Assembly: GCA_003250135.1 (NCBI GenBank)
Contig: QKHF01000037.1
Location: forward strand, 1 to 7,777
DNA from: Paracoccaceae bacterium
GTDB taxonomy: Bacteria; Pseudomonadota; Alphaproteobacteria; Rhodobacterales; Rhodobacteraceae
Length of the DNA: 7,777 bases
Reading direction: 5' to 3'
The notes under the pieces were generated by a model, which searched no databases, had not been told where the DNA came from, and was given only the letters and a program-made list of their open reading frames with translations. Position 1 is the first letter of the stretch, and each line of letters starts with the position of its first letter. A program made the position numbers and the translations under genes. Below, piece by piece: positions 1 to 4,364 of this stretch.

Positions 1-354
1 CCCGGCCAGCGCGCCTGGCGTCTCGTCCACCGGCTCCGGCGCCGCCTCCAGCGGGGCCGACCGGCGCCGGCGCAGACGGTCGGTCGACAGGTTGAACGTC
101 ACCCGGTGCAGCCAGGTGGAGAGCTTCGCCTCTCCCGGCCGCCAGTCGGGCGCCATCCTCCAGACCCTCAGCATCGCCTCCTGCGTCACATCCTCGGCCT
201 CCGCCTCATCGCGCAGCATGCGCCGGGCCAGCGCCAGAACGCGGGGCGCATGACGCGTCGTCAAAACGCGCGCTGCGGACTGATCGCCCGCCGCGAACCG
301 CGCCACCAGCGCGTCGTCGTGTTCCTCTCCGGCCGCGTCCAGCGCCATCGCCAT
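1..354 (-). CDS. ECF-type RNA polymerase sigma factor, 3' part beyond the left edge
   Basis: This gene encodes an extracytoplasmic-function sigma factor, which directs RNA polymerase to a small set of promoters, often in envelope or metal stress. Only the first 118 residues are in the window. They hold sigma region 2: the AEDVTQEAMLRVWR stretch at about residues 53-66 matches the region 2.2 core-binding helix, and TWLHRVTFNLSTDRLRRRR at about 80-98 matches regions 2.3-2.4, which melt and read the -10 element. The linker to region 4 begins near residue 100; region 4 lies outside. The start is well fixed, because an in-frame TGA lies 9 bases upstream of the ATG at 354; the only close alternative is the ATG at 348. 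The gene lies 95 bases downstream of the EF-hand gene on the same strand with no terminator seen between, so co-transcription is plausible. No anti-sigma gene is visible, though one could lie to the left. The family call is firm; the regulon is unknown. Confidence 0.9.
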   Translation of the reverse strand, partial: MAMALDAAGEEHDDALVARFAAGDQSAARVLTTRHAPRVLALARRMLRDEAEAEDVTQEAMLRVWRMAPDWRPGEAKLSTWLHRVTFNLSTDRLRRRRSAPLEAAPEPVDETPGALAG

Positions 355-449
355 CCGTCCCGGTCATCCCCTCTTCACCCGCCGCGCGGGCTGCGCGCCG
401 CCGAGTCCGTCGTTCGGCCCCGGCGACGTCGCGCATCTTAACGCGCCGG

Positions 450-980
450 TTAGCGTTCGGGGCGCTCTTCATCAGGCCCATGGCGGCCGTGCTCGCGGTC
501 GTGATGGCGATGCTTGAACCGCATCTCCTCGACCTCGGCCTTGTCGATCGCGCCGTCGCCATTGGCGTCGATGCGCTCGAACATACGCCCTCCGCGCTTT
601 TCCGAAAGAGCCGCGAATTCATCCGCCGAGATCGCGCCGTCCTCGTTCTCGTCCATGCGCTCCAGCATATGCTCGGCGCGGCGCTCGGCGCGCTCCATCG
701 CCTTGGCGATCAGCTCGTCCTTCGAGACCACGCCGTCGCCGTCCGCGTCCATATCGCCGAACCGGTCGCCGCGCAGGGCCGCGAACTCCTCTTTCGTGAC
801 TTTCCCGTCGCCATCCGCGTCGGCCTTCTCGAACAGGGCCGCCGGGTCGTGCCGCATGCCATGCTCGCCTTCGCGGGCGCCGGCCGACGTCGCGAGGCTG
901 GTCGCCAGAAGCGCCGCGATCGCGACGGAAGCCGTCAACGCGCCGACCGCGTTGCGAAAGTGTTTTTTGGTCAAGGACAT
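450..980 (-). CDS. Secreted four-EF-hand calcium-binding protein with His-rich C-terminus
   Basis: The product is 176 residues and is predicted to be exported. Residues 1-35 form a signal peptide with a KKHFR basic start, a hydrophobic stretch at about 11-30 and a probable cleavage after SAGA. Four EF-hand loops follow at residues 54-65, 78-89, 110-121 and 138-149. All have the D-x-[DN]-x-[DE]-G pattern and end in Glu, so all four look able to bind calcium. The tail, about residues 155-176, is rich in His, Arg and Glu (KHRHHDREHGRHG), which could bind a transition metal; that part is inference. I chose the ATG at 980 over the in-frame ATG at 1046 because it gives a proper signal peptide and follows an AAGAGGATGACAAG ribosome binding region. 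The next gene on the same strand is the ECF sigma factor, so the protein may be a target or sensor of that system. I cannot name a specific function. Confidence 0.88.
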   Translation of the reverse strand: MSLTKKHFRNAVGALTASVAIAALLATSLATSAGAREGEHGMRHDPAALFEKADADGDGKVTKEEFAALRGDRFGDMDADGDGVVSKDELIAKAMERAERRAEHMLERMDENEDGAISADEFAALSEKRGGRMFERIDANGDGAIDKAEVEEMRFKHRHHDREHGRHGPDEERPER

Positions 981-1141
981 CTTGTCATCCTCTTGCCTGT
1001 GAACCTGCGCCGCCGGGCCTTGTTCGCCCAACGACGCTTCTTTCACGGGCCCGCGACTTGTTTCCGTCGCGAAAATGCGTCATCTGACCGCAAATCCTTG
1101 GCGCGGCTGGAAAGCTGAAGCCCCCAGACCAGGTGATGGCC

Positions 1142-1555
1142 ATGCCCATGCAATCATCGAGCCCGCAAGACGAGCGCCCGCTGTTCCAGGCGATGCGCCG
1201 CGGCTGGATGCGCCGCTGCCCCAAATGCGGGACGGCGCCGCTGTTCGAGGGCTATCTGAAAGTGCGCGATCACTGCGGGAATTGCGGCGAGGCCTATCAC
1301 CACCATCGCGCGGACGACATGCCCGCCTGGGCGACCATCCTGATCGTCGGGCACCTGCTGGCGGGCTCGATCCTGACCGCCGAGCAGACCTGGCAGCCGC
1401 CGATCTGGATCCATTTCACCCTCTGGCCCTCACTGGGCGCGGCGATCAGCCTGTTCCTGCTGCCGCGGTTGAAGGGCGCCGTGGTCGGCATGCAATGGGC
1501 CAACCGGATGCACGGCTTCGACCAACCGAGCGGGCCGGCGCGAAGCCTTGACTGA
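1142..1555 (+). CDS. DUF983 family zinc-ribbon membrane protein
   Basis: This is a 137-residue protein of the DUF983 family, whose role is unknown. The N-terminal cytoplasmic part carries two Cys pairs, CPKC at residues 26-29 and CGNC at 45-48, the usual zinc-ribbon pattern. They are followed by a YHHHRADDMP segment at about 52-61 and two predicted membrane helices at about 63-81 and 86-110. Start codons cluster here: GTG at 1133 and ATG at 1136, 1142 and 1148. I chose 1142 because AGGTG at 1131-1135 lies six bases upstream as a Shine-Dalgarno sequence. The 3' end overlaps the NUDIX gene by eight bases, so the two are very likely co-translated. From memory, alphaproteobacteria often carry the order rnr, DUF983, NUDIX, rpmG; here the rnr neighbour is absent and the divergent EF-hand gene is upstream. 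The family call is strong. Confidence 0.9.
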   Translation: MPMQSSSPQDERPLFQAMRRGWMRRCPKCGTAPLFEGYLKVRDHCGNCGEAYHHHRADDMPAWATILIVGHLLAGSILTAEQTWQPPIWIHFTLWPSLGAAISLFLLPRLKGAVVGMQWANRMHGFDQPSGPARSLD

Positions 1556-2249
1556 GGCGCCCGACGCTCCTGCCGAGGAGGCGACGCCCCGCGACGCCGC
1601 CACCCTTGTCCTTCTGCGCCAGAATGAAGACGGCGTCCCGAGCGTTCTGATGGGACGGCGGGGCGGCGGCGCGCGATTCATGCCGTCTAAGATCGTGTTT
1701 CCCGGCGGCGCGGTGGACCCGGACGACGAGATTTTCGCGCCGGCCCGCGCATTGAGCCCCGATTGCGCGCGACGCTTGTCGGAAGAGAGCGCGGCCTCGC
1801 CGCAGGCTCTGGCGCTGGCCGCCCTGCGCGAGACGTTCGAGGAGACCGGACTGCTAATCGGCGCGCCCGACCCCGCCGCCGCCGCCCGAGCGGCCGACGC
1901 CCCGCCGGGCTGGCGGGATTTCCTGTCGCGCGGGCTGGAGCCGCGGCTCGACGCCCTCTCCTTCTTCTTCCGCGCCGTTACTCCTCCACAGCTGAAACTG
2001 CGCTTCGACGCGCGGTTCTTCCTGGCGGATGTTTCGAACGTCCACGGCGACCCGGACGACTTCTCGGGCGGCTCGGGCGAACTGATCGATCTCGCCTGGC
2101 TGCCGGTGGCCGAAGCGCAGGCGATGGAGCCGCCATTCATCACTGGCGTGGTGCTGGCCGAACTCGCCGCGCGCGCCAGCGGCCGCAAGGCGCCGGGCGC
2201 GCCCTTTTTCCGGCATGAGGGCGGCCGGTCGCGGTTCGAGATTCTTTGA
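1548..2249 (+). CDS. NUDIX hydrolase with split Nudix box (NUDT7/NUDT19-like)
   Basis: This 233-residue protein is a NUDIX-superfamily hydrolase, enzymes that cleave nucleoside diphosphates linked to another group and need a divalent metal. The fold begins with the strand AATLVLLRQ at about residues 17-25. An FPGGAVDPDD stretch at 51-60 follows, and the catalytic helix RETFEETGLL lies at 94-103, with metal-ligand candidates Glu95, Glu98 and Glu99. In a standard box only seven residues separate the first glutamate from REUXEEXGU. Here about 33 residues lie between FPGGAVDPDD and the helix, a layout I associate with the NUDT7/NUDT19 (CoA or acyl-CoA hydrolysing) branch; the substrate is inference. 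The TTG start at 1548 overlaps the DUF983 stop by eight bases. No other in-frame start precedes the first conserved strand (the next Met is residue 35), so the TTG and translational coupling are likely. rpmG follows on the same strand behind its own promoter. Confidence 0.88.
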   Translation: MTEAPDAPAEEATPRDAATLVLLRQNEDGVPSVLMGRRGGGARFMPSKIVFPGGAVDPDDEIFAPARALSPDCARRLSEESAASPQALALAALRETFEETGLLIGAPDPAAAARAADAPPGWRDFLSRGLEPRLDALSFFFRAVTPPQLKLRFDARFFLADVSNVHGDPDDFSGGSGELIDLAWLPVAEAQAMEPPFITGVVLAELAARASGRKAPGAPFFRHEGGRSRFEIL

Positions 2250-2270
2250 CGCCGCCCGCCTCCAGGGCGC

Positions 2271-2298
2271 TTGACTTGGCGGCGCGCGCGCGTATTTA
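2271..2298 (+). promoter_or_regulatory. Sigma-70 promoter of rpmG
   Basis: TTGACT at 2271-2276 and TATTTA at 2293-2298 are separated by 16 bases, which predicts a start near 2305 and a leader of about 77 bases before rpmG. This is the best match to a housekeeping promoter in the window. It gives the ribosomal protein gene transcription independent of the upstream NUDIX gene. A GANTC site (GATTC, the CcrM methylation target in alphaproteobacteria) lies just downstream of the predicted start, in the leader. Confidence 0.65.
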
Positions 2299-2381
2299 GG
2301 GCGCTCTGATTCATCCGGGCGCGCCCAACGGGGCCGTCGCCCGACAAAACCGGCGGCGAAGACAGCCGCGAGGAGCATGAC

Positions 2382-2549
2382 ATGGCGAAGCCGACGACGA
2401 TCAAGATCCGGCTGAACTCGACGGCCGACACCGGGCACTTCTATGTGACCAAGAAGAACGCGCGCACCATGACCGAGAAGATGGTGGTGCGGAAGTACGA
2501 CCCGGTCGCGCGCAAGCATGTCGAGTACAAGGAAGGCAAGATCAAGTAA
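2382..2549 (+). CDS. rpmG: 50S ribosomal protein L33
   Basis: The product is 55 residues, a typical length for bacterial L33, a small protein of the large ribosomal subunit near the E site. It begins MAKPTTIKIRLNSTADTGHF, continues with FYVTKKNARTM and ends VEYKEGKIK, all characteristic of the family. It has no cysteines, so it is the zinc-independent (C-minus) form. The ATG at 2382 is preceded by AGGAG at 2371-2375 with six bases of spacing; another ATG at 2377 is out of frame. The gene has its own promoter at 2271-2298 and a strong terminator 26 bases after the stop, so it can be expressed alone at high level. It lies 132 bases downstream of the NUDIX gene on the same strand. Confidence 0.97.
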   Translation: MAKPTTIKIRLNSTADTGHFYVTKKNARTMTEKMVVRKYDPVARKHVEYKEGKIK

Positions 2550-2575
2550 TCTCGCCCCCGCGTAAGGTGCTTGAG

Positions 2576-2600
2576 AGGCGGCCCTAGGGCCGCCTTTTTT
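2576..2600 (+). terminator. Rho-independent terminator of rpmG
   Basis: AGGCGGCCCTAGGGCCGCCT at 2576-2595 is a perfect 20-base palindrome that folds into an eight-pair stem with a CTAG loop. It runs into six T residues at 2595-2600, a standard intrinsic terminator 26 bases after the rpmG stop. It should isolate rpmG from the cyclic-nucleotide-binding gene downstream. Confidence 0.92.
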
Positions 2601-2622
2601 GTTGTCCGGAACGCGGGAGGAT

Positions 2623-2650
2623 TTGAAGGCGAGGCAATCCGGGATAGTTT
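2623..2650 (+). promoter_or_regulatory. Possible promoter of the cyclic-nucleotide-binding protein gene
   Basis: TTGAAG at 2623-2628 and TAGTTT at 2645-2650 are 16 bases apart, a weak but plausible sigma-70 promoter between the rpmG terminator and the gene. If it is used, transcription would start near 2657, after the left arm of the inverted repeat at 2647-2677. In that case the repeat would act as a DNA operator rather than as an RNA hairpin. Confidence 0.35.
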
Positions 2651-2677
2651 CCCCCAAAAGACGCTAAAGGGGGAAAC
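2647..2677 (+). repeat. Perfect 9-bp inverted repeat covering the ribosome binding site
   Basis: GTTTCCCCC at 2647-2655 and GGGGGAAAC at 2669-2677 are exact reverse complements separated by 13 bases. The right arm contains the only Shine-Dalgarno-like sequence of the following gene and ends at the base before its GTG start at 2678. In RNA the stem would hide the ribosome binding site. In DNA it could be the binding site of a dimeric regulator. The sequence alone does not decide between the two. Confidence 0.75.
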
Positions 2678-3337
2678 GTGGGGTCCGATTTCGCATCGAT
2701 CGCGGAAGCCAGCGGCTATATCGCTTCAGGACTAGTTTTCCTGACCTTCTGCATGAAAACCATGATCGCGCTGCGCGTGATCGCCATCGGCAGCAACATC
2801 GCCTTTATCGCCTACGGCCTGATCGCAGACCTGACGCCCATCTACCTGCTGCACACCGTGCTTCTGCCCCTGAACATCATGCGTCTCTGGCAGTCGCAGT
2901 CTTTGATCCGGGAGGTGCGCGATGCCGCGACCGGCGATCTTTCACTGAACTGGCTGCTGCCGTTCATGAAAAAGGAGCGCCGCCGCGCCGGCGAACTTCT
3001 GTTCGCCAAGGGAGAGATCTCGGACAAGATGTACGTGGTCTCGGACGGCGTCGTGACCGTCGAGGAGATCGGCCTCGACCTTGGCGAAGGCCAGGTCTTC
3101 GGCGAGATCAGCCTTTTCTCTCGCGACGCAAGGCGCACCGCCAGCATTCGATGCAAAACCGACGTGACGTTGATGGCGATCAGCCGGGAGAAGGTGCTCG
3201 AACTCTACTATCAGAACCCGAAATTCGGGTTCTACCTGGTCCAGTTGATCACCGAACGGCTGATCGAGAACGCCGCCAAGGCGCCGGCCGCGCAGGAAGC
3301 GGCGGAAATGCGCGCGACTGAAACCGCGGCGGAGTGA
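2678..3337 (+). CDS. Membrane-anchored cyclic-nucleotide-binding domain protein
   Basis: This 219-residue protein has three predicted membrane helices at about residues 12-28, 30-50 and 53-70, a short linker, and one cyclic-nucleotide-binding domain at about 92-197. The phosphate-binding cassette reads FGEISLFSRDARRTASIR at residues 141-158. Aligned by eye with E. coli CAP, Glu143, Arg153 and Thr154 fall at the positions of Glu72, Arg82 and Ser83, so cAMP or cGMP binding is likely. No helix-turn-helix, kinase, cyclase or channel domain follows; the C-terminus is a helix and an Ala/Glu-rich tail. Three helices followed by this domain resembles the eukaryotic Popeye-domain layout, which is analogy only. 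The GTG at 2678 is chosen because GGGGG at 2669-2673 lies just upstream and a later Met (residue 26) would cut off the first helix. The gene stands alone between two terminators. Function unknown; it may pass a second-messenger signal to a membrane partner. Confidence 0.85.
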   Translation: MGSDFASIAEASGYIASGLVFLTFCMKTMIALRVIAIGSNIAFIAYGLIADLTPIYLLHTVLLPLNIMRLWQSQSLIREVRDAATGDLSLNWLLPFMKKERRRAGELLFAKGEISDKMYVVSDGVVTVEEIGLDLGEGQVFGEISLFSRDARRTASIRCKTDVTLMAISREKVLELYYQNPKFGFYLVQLITERLIENAAKAPAAQEAAEMRATETAAE

Positions 3338-3356
3338 CCCCATTGGTCGGCGCGCA

Positions 3357-3390
3357 AAGAAAAAGGCCGGGGCGAACCCCGGCCTTCTTT
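3357..3390. terminator. Bidirectional terminator between convergent genes
   Basis: AAGGCCGGGG at 3363-3372 and CCCCGGCCTT at 3377-3386 form a perfect ten-pair stem with a four-base CGAA loop, which reads TTCG on the minus strand. The plus strand continues into TTCTTT, and the minus strand continues into TTTTTCTTT. The hairpin therefore suits both the cyclic-nucleotide-binding gene ending at 3337 and the Bax-inhibitor gene ending at 3413. The minus-strand T-run is the stronger of the two. Confidence 0.92.
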
Positions 3391-3412
3391 CGATTCAGCG
3401 TTCCGCTTCGGG

Positions 3413-4189
3413 TCACTCGCGCGCCGCGCCCATGAACTGCAGCAGGAACATGAACATGTTGATGAAGTTCAGGTAGAGGCCAAGCGCCCCCATGATCGCG
3501 CCCTTCTCGAGATAGGCCGCGCCCTCGGGGCCCATCTGGCTGAAGTGAATGTACTCGTGCTTCAGCCGCTGAGTGTCATAGGCGGTCAGGCCCGCAAAGA
3601 TCAGCACGCCGATCACCGAAATCGCGAAGCCCAGAGCCGAAGAGGCGATGAAGATGTTCAGCACCGAGGCCACGATCAGGCCGATCAGGCCCATCATGAG
3701 GAACGAGCCCATGCCGCTGAGGTTCTTCTTGGTCGTATAGCCGTAGAGGCTGAGGCCCATGAAGGCGATCGCCGTGGCGAAGAAGGTCTGGGCGATCGAG
3801 ATGCCCGTGTAGACCGCGAAGATCCACGAGATCGACAGGCCGATCAGACCGGCGAAGATCCAGAACGTGGTCTGGGCCGAGGACGCAGACATCTTGTGAA
3901 TGCGCGCGCTCAGGAAGAACACCACGCCCAGAGGCGCGAAGATCACCACCCAGCGCAGCGGCGAGGAGAACAGCGCGACCAGCACGCTCTCCGGCACGAT
4001 CATTGTCGGCTTCTGATCCACCAGATTGGCGAAATCGGCGCCCACGATGTACGAGACGAGACCGGTGACGATCATCGCCACGCCCATCAGAGCGTAAACC
4101 TTGTTCATATAGGCGCGCAGACCCTCATCGATCTGCGCGGCGGCCCGCGCGTCAACACCGCGCCGAACCGTCGTCTGATAGTCAGCCAT
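3413..4189 (-). CDS. Bax inhibitor-1/YccA family membrane protein
   Basis: The product is 258 residues with seven predicted membrane helices, at about 31-51, 78-97, 108-127, 129-150, 160-182, 184-204 and 230-254, the layout of the BI-1 (TMBIM) family. Members include the calcium-leak protein YetJ of Bacillus and the E. coli FtsH modulator YccA. The family signature AYDTQRLK lies at about residues 203-210 with Asp205, and GLYLNFINMFMFLLQFMG lies near the C-terminus. In the calcium-leak members a second Asp in the last helix pairs with the first; here that position appears to be Asn241, so pH-gated calcium leak cannot be assumed. I chose the ATG at 4189 because AAAGGTG lies seven bases upstream; the upstream ATG at 4207 would only add six residues. 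The gene has its own promoter near 4253-4281 and converges on the cyclic-nucleotide-binding gene. The family is firm; the role is uncertain. Confidence 0.93.
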   Translation of the reverse strand: MADYQTTVRRGVDARAAAQIDEGLRAYMNKVYALMGVAMIVTGLVSYIVGADFANLVDQKPTMIVPESVLVALFSSPLRWVVIFAPLGVVFFLSARIHKMSASSAQTTFWIFAGLIGLSISWIFAVYTGISIAQTFFATAIAFMGLSLYGYTTKKNLSGMGSFLMMGLIGLIVASVLNIFIASSALGFAISVIGVLIFAGLTAYDTQRLKHEYIHFSQMGPEGAAYLEKGAIMGALGLYLNFINMFMFLLQFMGAARE

Positions 4190-4219
4190 CAGCACACCTT
4201 TGTTCATAACTGTCCGCCC

Positions 4220-4236
4220 GCCGGGAACCGCCCGGC
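4220..4236 (-). other. Small leader hairpin upstream of the BI-1 gene
   Basis: GCCGGG and CCCGGC arms flank a five-base loop in the predicted 5' leader of the BI-1 gene, about 30 bases before its start codon. In GC-rich DNA a six-pair hairpin can arise by chance, so a regulatory role is only possible. Confidence 0.3.
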
Positions 4237-4252
4237 GAGATGACCTGTCGTA

Positions 4253-4281
4253 AATATCGTTCGAAGACCGGGGGTATTCAA
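4253..4281 (-). promoter_or_regulatory. Probable sigma-70 promoter of the BI-1 gene
   Basis: Read on the minus strand, TTGAAT (4281-4276) and GATATT (4258-4253) are separated by 17 bases. The predicted start near 4246 leaves a leader of about 57 bases before the BI-1 ATG. The AT-rich -10 region stands out from its surroundings. Confidence 0.55.
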
Positions 4282-4310
4282 GGCGCAACCCCGCGACAGA
4301 ACGGTAAATT

Positions 4311-4346
4311 CGGTGCGAGGAGCGCCGGTTGCGGCGACTCGCACCG
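4311..4346 (-). terminator. Two-part hairpin after the ABC transporter operon
   Basis: CGGTGCGAG at 4311-4319 pairs with CTCGCACCG at 4338-4346. Inside them, CGCCG at 4323-4327 pairs with CGGCG at 4332-4336 around a GTTG loop (CAAC on the minus strand). It lies about 20 bases after the permease stop, where a terminator is expected. However, on the minus strand only AATTTACCG follows, not a real T-run, so it is either a weak terminator or an RNA 3'-end stabiliser. Confidence 0.5.
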
Positions 4347-4364
4347 GTTGCGAACGCGATTCCG

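Noticed and set aside
206..622. A minus-strand frame with an ATG at 367 just before the sigma factor
   Set aside because: The GAGGGG-ATG context looks tempting, but the frame gives only a Gly/Arg-rich product and is out of frame with the sigma factor, whose own ATG follows 13 bases later.
1058..1085. TTGTTT and TCATCT as a promoter for the DUF983 gene, and GGAAAC with CGTC on the minus strand as an ECF promoter for the EF-hand gene
   Set aside because: The first pair is a poor match with 16-base spacing. In the second the elements are about 22 bases apart, too far for an ECF promoter. I see no confident promoter in 981-1141.
480..1118. A 212-codon plus-strand frame with internal similarity over the EF-hand gene
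   Set aside because: The apparent repeats are the antisense copies of the four EF-hand loops; the minus-strand frame explains them fully.
2250..2284. Possible hairpin between CGCCGCC and GGCGGCG after the NUDIX stop
   Set aside because: The loop is long, there is no T-run, and the right arm lies within the rpmG promoter; such matches are common in GC-rich DNA.
1430..2431. A 333-codon open frame on the minus strand across the NUDIX gene
   Set aside because: It is antisense to a clear NUDIX protein and the rpmG start, is rich in Arg, Ser and Ala with no recognisable domain, and is a typical GC-rich shadow frame.
3545..4243. A 232-codon plus-strand frame over the BI-1 gene
   Set aside because: Its product is a string of His, Arg, Glu and Asp, which is the mirror of hydrophobic membrane codons in the true gene. 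No start signal is seen.
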